A stretch of DNA of 64,000 nucleotides from Riptortus pedestris (taxonomy: Eukaryota; Arthropoda; Insecta; Hemiptera; Alydidae): the NCBI GenBank assembly GCA_019009955.1, contig CM032230.1, forward strand, positions 28,028,001 through 28,092,000. Reading direction: 5' to 3'. Numbering within the stretch: position 1 is the first letter of the stretch; each line of letters opens with the position of its first letter. A program made the position numbers and the translations under genes. The notes under the pieces are model-generated. The model was not told the origin of the DNA and did not search any database. It was given only the letters and a program-made list of their open reading frames with translations. This document shows positions 36,101 to 47,618 of the stretch, piece after piece.

Positions 36101-39100
36101 ATCTAAAACAGGAATGATTATTAAACTAATATCATTTTAGTAGTAATAGTATGCATTATTTTACAACAGCATTAAACCACAACCATACAAGCGTGAGCTC
36201 ATACCTATACACATGAATATGTATTAATGATTTTAATTAATTTGTGTCCAATTTCGTCACTATTTGTCTTTCGGGACCATGATTCTTGCCATCAGTTTAG
36301 ATGATATTCAGCTCACATTCAACTCTGATTGGTCTTCATTGTTACTATTTCTACCCTTCATATGCCATCTATCATATCTGCTTATCGATCTCTCTGCCGT
36401 TCGTTTCGGACAAAGCAAGCAATATAAGCAAATTAGACACCTTAATATTACTTTACAAGCTGACGGGTTGAAATAGAAATTGATTCTCAATAAAATATAA
36501 TGTTTGGATAAATTTATGATTTTCAAAAAATTTCTTCAAATTTCCATCGATCCTACCTAGTAAATGAGGTACGTTCAATATTGTATGTGTGTATAAATAG
36601 TATTGAGAAAACTACGTACATGAAAAAATTAAACTTAATCAACAGTTTAATCACATATTTAAGAAGTACGAGGTAGATGAAAGGAGTCGACCGATGGAAG
36701 GACTATTGGCGTCAGAAGTGCCTCAACTACGCCGTCTACTTCTGCCATGGTCGGTTACCCTGACCGAGTCCCCGGGGATTCATGCGAATTGAATTACAGC
36801 TTGGATAACTCCCGGACCCATAAGGTCACCCGGTCAGCCGAGGTAGGGGCTGACAGTTTCTACTTACCTGAGCGCCCCCTCCCCCTCTGTACCCCTGTCT
36901 CATGATTTTGAACGGCCCTTCACAAGACCGTCCACAATTCACAACCAGTCCCCTGTGGACTCAGTCCCTCCTAGCAAGGGTAAATTTGATTCCCGTCCCA
37001 CTCGTATTACATCTAATAGACATAAAATAGATATTCTAACGAATCAAAGGCTAGTGACCAGCGACATTAAAAAACGTCTACTACACACACGACCATACCA
37101 CAGTGTCCAATCCTATGCCTCCTCCACCTGAATCGAACTCCCTCCCCTTCACCACCAAGACCGTACTAGCCCCCCAAAAGAAACCAGAAGTATCTCATTC
37201 TGGGCCTCGACCGCACTCAACCCCTTGACTCCGCGGTCGCATGCACGCAGATGGCCACATTTAACCCCAATTATGACCCCTCAGCAGAGGCCAACACAGG
37301 TCATCTCCGGGCCATCGATCTCATCTTGGTTTGGGTCAAATACAGGCCTGACCAAACTAAACCACAATGCCATCGCTGTCAGCAGTAGGCCTTCTAAGGC
37401 CTACTGCCATCTCAAACTAAGATGTGTTCGGTGTTCCGGAGAACACCTCGTACAAGACTGCGACCTGCCTCCTTCAAGCGATGCCCACACAGGATTCGAA
37501 TTTTAGAATCAATTGAGGCCAGAAAGAGATATCCTGCGCCGCCTACCTACACCCCGCTCTTCCCCCTCACATAATGCTTGAACTGGTCACCAAGCACGTC
37601 CCATAAACCCGTCTCCCACTCACCCTCAACCCCAATCCCAGCCCCGTCCTTCCTAAGCTTCACCCACCTCTGCTGATCAGCCCCAGCACTACCACCAGCA
37701 GCAACATCAGGATTACTACACAACACCATGGGTCACCGATCTTAAAGACATAATGAGGACACTTCCAGCTCAATAACGTCCTCTTTCTAGCTCTGAAAAA
37801 CACCATGGACAAATAATGGTCCGGCCCTACTCCCTGCTGAATTTTAATGTAAATTCAGCCACCCTCCGTAAGTCCGAGCTTGAAGCTCTTTTGCAAAACT
37901 TCGATCCCACTGTGGCGGTGTTAAGCGATACCACATCAAACCCACCGACGATTACTGGGTGACTGGTTATCAGGTCATCCGCAACGACAACACGACGAAA
38001 GACGAGAAAGTAGGGGGGGGGTAGCTATGTATATTAATCAGATATGGCATACCAAACAAAGTGGCTGACTCGATAACGCCCCCTCCCCCGAAACCAGGAA
38101 AACACCATATCCTAACTGTCAAGATATTGATAGTCAGTCGTACCTATACCATCACCGGCCTTTACAGACGGCCTAAGGCCGAACCAGAACTGTTCTGTAA
38201 AGTCCTTAACCTGGCCCAGAACAGGAATCATATCATCGGTGACCTGAACGCCAAAAATCCCTTCTGAAATAACGCTTCAGCCAACTAACTCGGCACGGCG
38301 ATAATAAAGTGAAACTTCACTATCGTGCACCCTAATTCTCATACTTTTAGAAGTGGCGACAGTTTGTCTACTACAAACCTCCTACTCACCCAAACCCCAC
38401 ACAAGTGACAAGGTGTCTTGCGTTGAACTTTGTTACTAGTGACTACCGTGCAGTACTTTATGTACTGTACGGCCGCCCTCCCAAGCCTACAGCTACCTCC
38501 TACTCGTTCCATAAAGCGAACTGTATATGTTAGAAGCCCCTTATGCACGACACAACGGCGGCATTCACCTCTATCGGTGATGTCCAGACCCTTGAACTGC
38601 GAATCGAGGAGCTCACCAGAATAATAACCAACGCAGCGGATGCCGCAATTCCCAAGTTCATCAAGATGCCTCCCAGGCTGAAGAAACCGCTTCAACGTAT
38701 CTTCGAGCTGATGAAGCACAGAAACAACATCAAAAATTACTGGTATCGCGCCAGAAACCCCTCCCTCCGCCCTGCCCTAAGCTATCTAACCAATCAAATC
38801 CGTCAATGGAAGACGGCGTAGAGGCATGAAACCATCCGCCTGATGCACGGAGACCATCGAAAGCTTTGAAGGTTGGTGAAGTCGAAGGTCACCGAAAGGC
38901 GATCCTTACTTCTCCAGACTACCAATGCAGTCAGGTGTTCCGCAGACCAAACTGAAATGCTGGTGACGCATCTGTCTAGGTTTCGTTAGAGCAATGAGAC
39001 ATGGAAAAAACTTCATGTTCTCATCTCCGAGGCAGCTGAAAGCCATACTACATCACACCAAGGGAGGTAAATCCCCTGGTCTGGACCGGATGCACTATGT

Positions 39101-42100
39101 ACTCCTGCGACAGCTTCCAAGAAAGTCTCGCTCGTACCTCAATCACCTCCTCATCTCCTGCCTCCGTCGTCGCCACTCCCTCTCCCGATGGAAACACGCC
39201 TCAAATCCTCAAACCCCGTATAAATGGATCCTCATCCGATCACTACCGCCCGATCAGCCTTCTTCCACATGTCTCCAATGTGCTGGAGAAAATAATTCAC
39301 CAGTACATTGTAAATTTCTGCGAGAAGGCCCACCTCATCCCCAAAGAGCAGTCCGGCTTCCGCTCCCGTCATTTCACACTTCATCCCCTCGCCCGCCTAT
39401 ATCCCTACACCGCAACCAATCTCCGCAGGAATACTGTCACGGTGATAATCTCGATCGACTGTACTCAGGCTTTGGAGCTTGGCGTGGTCGCCTTCACTTG
39501 CCGGTAAGGCTGCTTTCATCTGTTTCTTTTCATCTTCTCTCCTACTATCCCATTCCTCTCTTCTTTCGTTTTCCCCTATTCTCACAACCCTCCCGTTGCC
39601 GGGATTTTCCAACAATCACCACCCCCTCCCTTAAAATAGTGCGTCCCTCAGGACAAGCGAAAGTGTCAACTCCTCCCTAGGATTGATAGACCTATACCCA
39701 CCGACCAAGACACCGGAGCACTGGGCCTCAGATTAAAAAAAAACTGAGAGTTAGTATATTCTCAGATCTCTTCAAGTGAATAACAGTGCGTTCAGTGCAG
39801 CTTTAGTGAACTGTGCTTTTTAGTTGCTGTGCGGTAAAGTATTTTATGTGAAGAACAGTGTAGTACCGTCTTTACGTAAAGAGCAGTCTTTTCGATACAA
39901 TTTACACTTAAGTAAATATGTTTATAATAAATTCTGTCTTCATTTATTATTCAATGGGATATCTTATGTTGGAATTTCGCCATTTCATTCATCCTTCCAG
40001 TATTAATTCCAGGACTACTGCCTCCACATCAATTTATACATTTATTTTTTATCTGTTATGGACCACTTGTCACTCATAACTAAAAAAAATCTTACCTCCA
40101 AATGCCAATATTGCCACACTGTAAAATTCTTGAATCTTACCAGCTCCAGCTAATTTACAGTTAAATAAATCTGTTTATAATAAATTCTGTCTTCATTTTT
40201 TATTCAAAACAATGATTTAAATAACGAATAACATGGATACCATAAACATACCTGAATATCAGTAGGATCGGTGAGTGATACAACTAGTTTTGAGCCTAGC
40301 CAGAGTCTGAAAACAGGACCATAAGTCTTTTTTGCCTCGGCCAACTGTCTAAATGTGTCTGAAAAAAATGTGAAACATGTATTAGAGGACACATCCCTTC
40401 TCCCCCCCCCCCTCACACCCCTCTCTCCCTCTCTATTAATACTAACCCAACTTAGACTACAGCTATACTAATATTCTCTGAGGCGAACAAGAGTTCTAAG
40501 AGAGCCATGAAATGAAAAATAGCGGTATTTCGTTTCCTATTGGTCTTTGGCAAATATGCACTTAACAAAAGTTGTTTATTTTGTTATTTAGAATAACGTT
40601 TATTATATACACTTTTGTTGTATACCGAAGTATATATGATATATACGATAAAAACTATAACCGGAGTCTATAACAATTTTATTGGGCACCAACAAATGAA
40701 CCAAATTAACAAAACTAGGTATGTGATTAATAGAATAGAAGTTTTAGTTTTGAAGAATAAATGAAAATGTGCTCCTAATCTATCCCTCTACACTTTTTGA
40801 CTCACCGTTTTTCAATAATTCAAACCATAATCATGAGTAGCATTTATTACAATTAAATGACATCTATAATGAACATATTTCCTTTAAAAACCAATCCGAA
40901 CTCATATAGTTTAGGCATGGTTTTGCACGTAAGATTATATTCGTAATAGTAAATATCAGTGAAAATCACTTCCAGTAATGCTAGCATTTCACAGGAAATA
41001 AGTAAAGTCAAGTAAAATTAACTGTTTAGGCTCCCTTCATCTTCCGCTCCCGCATGAGAGTTCTCAACATTCTTCTGCTTAAATTATTGATTCAAAATAT
41101 TATTTTAATAATTTATCTACCTGATGGAATTAAATAATAGAGTAACCCTAAAAATATCATATTTTATCGAGTTTAAACGCATATTGTCTTTTGTCATAAT
41201 GACAATACCATTAAGGTTTAATTGTTATGATAGTACATATTTGTTTCAATAACATCAAGGTACATTATACAAATTAAATAATGGAAATGCTCTTATAGTT
41301 TATATTTCTATTGGAATAAATAACAAAGTTATTTTCTAAGAAAAATAAGTAAATGAGGAGTGGGCGACGAAGATTTATAACCTCACTAATCCGAATCATA
41401 CATTGAACTATCATATAAGACCCCTTAAATAATTACTAATAAAATTAATGACTCCCGTTTAGCGTATATCCCGTGTTTACTTCATTTTACGAAAAAGTGA
41501 ATGCACACAAAAGTTACTCTAAATAACAAAGTAAATAACTTTGTTTATGTGCACGTTTGCCAAAAAAGAAATAGAAAATAAAAAACGCGAATTTTTCATT
41601 TCACGCCTCTCTTATAATCCCCACTCCCCGTAAACCTAAAAATTTTAATATAGCTTATAATCATGGAAGAATTAATTCTAATTTACACACCGAGTTTTGC
41701 TAAGTTTGGTTCAATCGTTAGTGCCCAACAAAATTGTTGGCACTCGCTTTAGATTTTAGTTTATATCCCGTTTATACTTTTCTATACGACAAAAGTGAAT
41801 ATGACAAAGGTACATTAAATTAAAAAAATAAACTACTTTTGTCACGTGCATATTTGCAGAAAAACCAATAGAAAACGAAATACCACTATTTTTAAATTCA
41901 GGCCTCCCTTACATCCCCCACTCCTGTTCGTCCCTAGAAATGTCCGTATAACGTCCGTATTATCATGGAGGCGTTAGTGATAATACACATACCGAGTTTG
42001 GTTTAGAAAAATCAATGTACAGAGAGAGGTTACTAATATATATATACTAGCCTACTACCCGGTAGCTAGTACCCGGCTTCGCTTGGGAAATCACAAGAGG

Positions 42101-42291
42101 TGGAATGATGATGTTTTTTTTTTTTCTTGGCGAGGCTTCAAAGTGTACTATACTTCCCGTCTGGTCGTATTCTTTTTCCGTAAAGTTAAACAACAGTATA
42201 AACAAACAAACAGACACCAAAGAAATTGCAGATATCGTTCCTATGACATGTGAAATGTCGAAAATAAAATCAATGTACAGACCGAGGATAC

Positions 42292-42348
<57 letters not shown>

Positions 42349-42620
42349 TAGATAGATAGATAGATAGATAGACAGATAGATAGATAGATAGGTAGACAAA
42401 ATAAAATAAAATATCCCAAACATATCTAGATATACATTTATAATTCAAATTAGGGCTCACTTGGTCCTGAAAATCTCCAGTTCAGCGTATTTCCTACTAA
42501 TGGGTATGCAGGAGGTCCTGGGATCTTATTGCCCAACCTCAGCAGCCTTGCAGGAGGGCTTACCAGCCACCATAGTAATAGAATCACAGATATTATACCT
42601 ACAGCTACCTCCAAACTCAT
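25779..42620 (-). CDS. CYP4-like cytochrome P450, 12 exons, complete
   Basis: Twelve - strand exons total 1497 nt (498 residues plus stop), and every junction has GT/AG and matching phase. The product starts with a membrane anchor (GIISVILLLWWLV) and the hinge KIPGPPAYPLVGN, so it should be ER-anchored. It then shows helix C W-x3-R (WYARRK), the I-helix AGHDTT, K-helix ESLR, PDRF, the heme loop FSAGPRNCIG, and a C-terminal MRFAMTDLK. These signatures, plus TAMGYDVQAQ, place it in the CYP4 family/clan of NADPH-dependent monooxygenases. The substrate is unknown; CYP4s act on fatty acids, hormones and xenobiotics. The I-helix Glu that binds heme covalently in many CYP4s is replaced by Ala. Introns carry many repeats. 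Confidence 0.93.
26814..26984 (-). CDS. P450 exon 11, heme-binding loop
   Basis: Encodes GHTIPAGSEVQIVIALLHRD, FNPDRF and YLPFSAGPRNCI. Cys in PRNCIG is the heme thiolate ligand. Confidence 0.95.
27110..27765. repeat. Foldback-family copy in P450 intron
   Basis: Inner-terminus word AAACTAAGCAGATTTCC at about 27126, interior words, and a right arm with TTTTGAACGGACCTCATTTT and GGTCGATGGACATTTG. It ends in (TA)n at 27704-27754. Confidence 0.65.
28204..28372 (-). CDS. P450 exon 10, K helix
   Basis: Encodes EKLYNEVSSVVGN to RVIKESLRMYPPLPIYAR, with the invariant E-x-x-R. Ends in phase 1. Confidence 0.93.
28675..28743 (-). CDS. P450 exon 9, oxygen-activation motif
   Basis: Encodes GHDTTATALAFTTWALG and KNPEIQ, completing A-G-H-D-T-T. 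Phase 0-0, 69 bp. Confidence 0.93.
29190..29960. repeat. Foldback fragment and inverted GC-cored repeat
   Basis: 29190-29520 shows the foldback interior. 29760-29960 is a reversed copy of the GC-cored family, ending CCCGGGCGAAGCCGGGT near 29940, followed by a (TA)n tract at about 30051-30099. Confidence 0.6.
30412..30527 (-). CDS. P450 exon 8, start of I helix
   Basis: Encodes KKRRAFLELLLDISKEKN and ITEEVETFMFA. The last Ala occupies the position that is Glu in heme-linked CYP4 enzymes (family FEGHDTT). Confidence 0.9.
30652..30718 (-). CDS. P450 exon 7
   Basis: A 67-bp exon encoding VLKERRAEYTSRTEES and a short acidic end. Phase 0 to 1. The acceptor is TTTTCAAG, slightly weak. Confidence 0.82.
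31310..31436 (-). CDS. P450 exon 6
   Basis: Encodes MTKLICHKIDYPWRGAEPFY, then a Lys/Glu-rich stretch to ILHELPRR. Phase 2 to 0. Confidence 0.88.
31480..32945. repeat. Two foldback-family copies, P450 intron 5
   Basis: The first copy has AAACTAAGCAGATTTCCCAC near 31488. The second ends with GGAAATCTGTTTAGTTTACG near 32918. The interiors match other copies but no open frame is conserved. Confidence 0.55.
33727..33796 (-). CDS. P450 exon 5
   Basis: A 70-bp exon encoding TAMGYDVQAQRNSNS and AYRSAVE. The usual CYP4 Glu before TAMG reads as Lys across the splice junction. Donor GAG|GTAAGA. Confidence 0.88.
34203..34388 (-). CDS. P450 exon 4, helix C
   Basis: Begins GDQWYARRKAITPTFHFKIL, containing the heme-propionate W-x3-R, and ends ACALDVIS. 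Donor CAA|GTAAGT, phase 1. Confidence 0.93.
34411..35073. mobile_element. Foldback element with both inverted arms
   Basis: The left arm carries GGGAAATCAGCTATTGAGG and GACGAAAACGAGGTCCG. The right arm near 34975-35073 is its inverse (GACCTCATTTTCGTCATCG to ATCTGCTAAAA). A short (TA)n follows the left arm. It lies in P450 intron 3. Confidence 0.65.
35135..35405 (-). mobile_element. 5'-truncated LINE 3' end
   Basis: Its reverse complement matches the 3' untranslated end of the LINE at 36718-39745 (CTCTCCTACTATC, CTCTTCTTTCGTTTTC, TTGCCGG, TTAAAATAG) and ends in an A-rich tail. It is a short copy of the same family, opposite orientation. Confidence 0.6.
36012..36102 (-). CDS. P450 exon 3
   Basis: Encodes MVLTRNDLITKS and then SLNDWVGNGLFLNT, the CYP4 B'-helix region. 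Phase 0 to 1, donor CAG|GTAAAA. Confidence 0.92.
36595..36718 (+). mobile_element. Gypsy LTR copy, left part
   Basis: Matches the start of the 3905-4425 LTR (GAAAACTAC, ATTTAAGAAGTACGA, GTCGACCGATGGAAGGAC) and stops where the LINE begins. Confidence 0.65.
36718..39745 (+). pseudogene. Jockey-like non-LTR retrotransposon, degenerate, inside an LTR
   Basis: In order: a gag zinc knuckle CVRCSGEHLVQDC (37425-37470); endonuclease pieces with YTITGLYRRP and IIGDLNAKN near 38135-38260; an RT entry motif GGKSPGLDRMHY at 39063; then YRPISLLPHVSNVLEKIIH and LIPKEQSGFRS near 39240-39360; and ISIDCTQALE at about 39447. Frames shift repeatedly and the RT catalytic core after 39500 is lost. A T/C-rich 3' region ends in GATTAAAAAAAAAC near 39740. 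The GC content is clearly above its surroundings. Confidence 0.8.
39745..39880 (+). mobile_element. Gypsy LTR copy, right part
   Basis: The text AACAGTGCGTTCAGTGCAG and GTGAAGAACAGTGTAGTACC resumes the LTR seen at 4105-4225. About 90 bases of LTR are missing at the LINE insertion point. Confidence 0.65.
39895..40206 (+). repeat. Spaced direct repeat of about 57 bp
   Basis: AATAAATTCTGTCTTCATTT and flanking sequence occur at about 39900-39955 and again at 40150-40206, in P450 intron 1 just beside exon 2. Confidence 0.6.
40252..40358 (-). CDS. P450 exon 2
   Basis: Encodes TFRQLAEAKKTYGPVFRLW and then GSKLVVSLTDPTDIQ, the beta-1 region. Acceptor TTTTTCAG and donor CAG|GTATGT. Confidence 0.92.
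42040..42415 (+). repeat. GC-cored repeat copy and (TA)n-(GATA)n microsatellite
   Basis: ACCCGGCTTCGCTTGGG near 42070 starts a short copy of the GC-cored family. 42297-42345 is (TA)n running directly into (GATA)n to about 42390. It lies in P450 intron 1, 50-150 bases from the exon 1 donor. Confidence 0.8.
42461..42620 (-). CDS. P450 exon 1, membrane anchor and Pro hinge
   Basis: The ATG at 42620 opens MSLEVAVGIISVILLLWW. The exon ends after WRFSGP with donor CAA|GTGAGC in phase 1, joining exon 2 as A|AC. This is the only in-frame N-terminal exon with the IPGPP hinge upstream of 40358. Confidence 0.88.
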
Positions 42621-44396
42621 CCTTTTCTCCAGATACTACCTCACCTGCAGCGACAATTAAATGTTTTGAAACATAGAAAAACTTATCTGTTAAGCAATTA
42701 ATAATAAAAACTATCTTTCTGTGGAAATCGCTGCCTAACTCCTAATAAATAAAAATCACAATCTGCACAACCAGGGACTTGATGAAAAACAATTTTTTTT
42801 TCTAATTCATTATAAGAGTACTACTGAAATTAACTTAGGTTGATGAGGCCATACAAACAATTGTTTAAGTATGATTATCGTTCCCTTAAACGAGTGGCCA
42901 ATAAAATGTCTTCAGACCCCATGCGGCGATTTTTGTAAGCTGCTTTATGGAGAAGACATCTGAATTGGTCGTAACTAGCATCTGTGGCGGCCAAAGAATT
43001 AAACTATTATGACAAAAAATAATTTAGAAACATAGTATAGTACAAATATTTGATATCTAGAGGTTGAAAAATATAAGATCTTTTACTAACTCAATTTAAA
43101 AATCATTATAAACTCGTCGTACGTTAAAGTGCTGGATATTTGTAAACGTACAAAATACTAAGCTAATACACTTTTGAACACACTGATAATTAAATAAGAG
43201 TTATCAAAACACTCATTGGCACTTAGCATTTGCATAGGCCAACAAATATAATTACTTACTTTTTATTCCTTTTTTCGTGATAATGAAGGCAAACAATCTA
43301 CTGATAAATGAACTTGATATTCTAAAGATAGTCTCGAATCAATAAAACCATCAGTCGTTATTATAATACTATTGATAATTCACTTCATTATTGATCCACT
43401 CCATTGCGTTCTTCAATCATTATTTACTACTTGGCAGCTTTTCAAGATGTCTCAACTCGGGTCCCATAATGCATTGAAATAAGAGTATGAACAATATATG
43501 AAAGGAGTTATACGTCAACTTTCAACCATTATATGGTTTTGGCAGTTATTGCACCTGGTTACTATCATGAAAAGGATGTACAACTTTCTCCCTTTCAATT
43601 TTGAGCTGATGTTTGTCTAGGAAAGGGATTTGTCTTTCCCGCAATTTATTCTTCCATTGGAAGATGTGCAGATAAAGAGACTTCGGTGGGAGGCTCACTA
43701 TATTAAGCGGAACTTAACATTTCGTTCTTACATAACCAAATAAATAGCAAATCATTTGTTGATAGCAATTAATGTGTGCTATTCATTAAATCCCACTTTA
43801 TACTACTATGGCTAATTGGGTCGGGATGTTATCAGGCTGCCATAATTTTCTAGCCAAGATGGCACTGTAACACCAATTAATCATGCTTTAGATAATAGAA
43901 CAATTTATATTATTCATTAGGGATATCTTATAAATGAATATGCAAATGTTAAAAACCAAGAACAGCAACAATAACCGCCAAGTCAGACTGTACGGATTTT
44001 ATGCAGAAACTGTTATGAATACTCACTGATATTAGGCTGAATATTTATATGGTTGATGCTGTTGATTATGTTGGCGTTGCAGTAAACAACTAACGGAAGT
44101 ACACCCTCGGAAAGATCTTTTATTCTTTACATCCACATTTCGCAATATCTGATAAAAAAGATATGGCATTTAATACTTCTTGAATAAAAATACGAAGTCA
44201 TTTTTGTGTGGCATCCTACATTTTGAAAAAGGTGCATCGTCATCAATTATATTCCCTAAATCATGTAAATATGTGAGAACATATAATGCTAATATTTGTT
44301 TGGTGAGTCCAAAACCACTTGACCTATCCCACCAATCCTTTGTGGCAGGAGCATCATGGACTCCTGGGATAAAGATTTTCATTATTAATTACAAAT

Positions 44397-44432
<36 letters not shown>

Positions 44433-45122
44433 TTGTCAGTACTCAAGCAGCCGCAATTAGCAGATTTCCCTTAAGGGATTGGGGTTGTACTCATGATGCG
44501 ATTTTCGAAAAAACTTTCAAATATCTGTCAGTCCAGTTTCAAATGTCTTGTTGATGGCGAAAATGAGATCCCTTCAAAATTATATATACACACCTATACT
44601 TTTAGCAGATTTCCCTTATTTTATGCCTTGCTGGAAAGTTCATGTTTAGTGTTTCTTTTCTTATTTTATTAATTATAGTTACTAATTTACAAAATGGCCG
44701 AAGTATGAATGTAGAAGTAGGCATTTTTTTGTCCTTCTTTCTTTGTCCCTTTTAGAGGCAAGAGGCACAGGCTGTACCAGGCAATTGTTCCTATGAACAG
44801 GTAATCCTGATTTCCAAAAGCATTTTTTGAACAAAGGCATGAACAGGGACAAGGGACTTGCATTGGTTTCCAGTTGCCTTTTGCATCAGGCCAGAAGAAT
44901 TCCCGTCTTGGGATGATTTTCTAGAGCGCCATCCCTCCATAACATTAGTTAGCAAATGATATGCACGTGGGAAATCTGCTTAGTTAACGCTGTCCCTGCT
45001 TGACGGACTTATTGATAGAAGAGAAATCAGCTATTGAGATTGTACTCATGTCGGGATTTTTGAAGGATTTCTTCAAATGCCCATCGATCCTAACCAGGAG
45101 ATGACGAAATTGAGAATCGTTC

Positions 45123-45186
<64 letters not shown>

Positions 45187-47618
45187 CTTTTACCACTCTA
45201 GTGTTCGCAATTTGTGTTTGGTCGTTACCAATATGTATGTATAAGCGTTTTATGTAAACGAAAGGAAATCGGACCGGAGGTATGAATTTACTTTTAATTT
45301 CCCTTGATGCTGTTATAGACATATTAACAATTCATGTCACAACAACATAATCGAGTTTGGTAATGATTAAACAGAAGTTGCGACCGCTAAAGCGGTATAA
45401 GACAAATGTATATTATTTCTAGGGAAGCTGGGAGGTAGAGAATCGAATTAATCTGGATGTACACAGTAGGCTGTTTTCCTTTACAATTTATTTTATTTTT
45501 TTAAATGCTGTTAATTATATTTCTTAAAATGTTGACTACCTATCTGTGCTTTTAAGTATCGCCTTAAGTACCATTACCGTGTATTTTAAATATACCTACT
45601 TTCTTTTAGTTTTCAGATTAACATAGTTAATTTAAATAATGTTTGTTAAAGGATTTCTATACGTTTTTGTTTATGCCAAGAAGCACTGAAGATGGATGGT
45701 CCTGTTGCTATGAAAGTGCACTCTGCCAAATAATAAAGGAGTAGAGGAAACAGGCCTACTGTGTTCATATAGATTAAATATACATTAGTTCTAGAAACAA
45801 TTCATCATATGTAAATCCTATCTAGGTGGTCATGAAAATGAAGTATGACAAGCGAGTAGGTCTGATCACTCCGCACTATATATATTCTATATCTATGTAC
45901 AGATCAGATGAGTAAAAGTGAGAGTTTACTAAAAGATGAAAACCATTTCAAAATGTACGGATAAGAATTGATTACATCAATAGTTCAACAAGATTGGTTG
46001 TACGTCATTTTTCGCTGCAACTCAGATAGAGATATTTTAAGTTTTCGAAATCCCCTATTCTAACCAACCCCCACTCCCTATTCCGCCTCGGTTTTTTTTA
46101 TTTTTTTTAAAAACAGTTTCTATTTAGAACTTAAAATCTTAATTGACAACAACATCTCATAAGGTATTTGCATTTATCTCAAACAGTAAAAGTGCAATGA
46201 AAAAAAAATTTGGAACTTAAACTTCATATAAACTTGTTAATGATATATCAGTTTATTGTTAATATACCATTAGCAGGAGTGGGGGGGACTGTTTATTCGA
46301 GTGTAAATGGTGTGTGTATTACTCGGGTGTTTACTCGAGGCCGTAAACTCTAAAAGTCCGTCACGCTGGAAGTGCATTACCTATGAAGGTTTAAAACGTG
46401 CGCTACGGAATTTTCATTTATCTCAAAACGTTTTTTAAAGGTTGAAATCGGACTGTGGAGAGGGGAGAAGTTTTCAAAATATCTCCTTTAATACAAGTCA
46501 GATCGTAAAGTTTTATAGAACCAAACTTGTTAACCTATTGATGTTCTACAATATATTTTGTGGTATGAGATCAAAAGTGTGTTATACCTGTAAGTGGGAA
46601 ATCTGCCTAATTTACGCAGCCCACGTTTGACGGACTTTTAGATTTCCCTGAAGTTTTACTCATTAAGGGATTTTCGAAAAATTTCTTCAAATATCCATCG
46701 ATCCTACCCAAACGATGACGAAAATGAGGTCATCAATATTTGTTTGTTAACGCTCTAGCGATCGCAATTTTTGTTAGATCGTTACCAAACTCGATATTTA
46801 ATACTTTCATGTAAAAAGAAAGATGGCTGATCAATAATGGCTGAAATCGGGCCTGTGAGAGGGCGGAATTCGAATATTTGATATATCTCCGTTATTATTA
46901 GTCGAAATATTGTATGTAATCAATCTTATTGAAAATTAAATTACCTATAACTGTGGTAATATACATATTTTCATTATCTTAATTATTAGTCGAGATATTT
47001 GCATTTTTTAGTTTTTAGCCTTCAGAGTAAACCCCCACTCCTACTAATGTCATATTAAGAATACGCTGTTATCTATTTTAAGACTATATACCAAGTATTG
47101 TTCTCATTGAACTTTTACGTTTTGAGATAAATGAAAATAAATGACGCACGTGGGAAATATACTTAGTTAACACAGCCCCTGCGTGATGGGCTATGTAAAT
47201 TATTAACGCTCTGTTTATACTCTTGTATTTTATCAAGAAAGGTTATTTGTAAATCGTTAGAAGAATTTAGTGTAATTAGTTTCTGAATGTATATGTTCCA
47301 AAGAACAGCTATGTCATTTCAGATTCATAAATAACATTTCCATTTAAGGAAGGGGAATCGAATTCAGGGCTTGTAACTGAGCGAAGTGTTTTCATGCTAT
47401 AATCACGGGATGAATGGGCATATTTTCTGTTTAAATGCCAAATCATTTATTTTTTTATCACAGACATATGTGTGGGAACAGAAATTAAAGCCAGTAAAAA
47501 TTAACCTTTGGACACTTACTAGTTGCAGTTGACTTGAGTTCAAAATAGAATTCCCACCTATAAGATTATTGTTCTGCCCTTTCATTAGGACCTGCATTCT
47601 TTCTGTCAATACCTTTCC
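42621..47618. other. P450 upstream region and repeats
   Basis: This would contain the P450 promoter, but no TATA or initiator could be assigned. Recognisable pieces are a SINE fragment at about 43785-43865 (- strand), foldback fragments at 44455-44590, 44960-45420 and 46180-47195, and (TA)n at 44399-44430 and 45126-45181. No further gene is supported. Confidence 0.5.
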
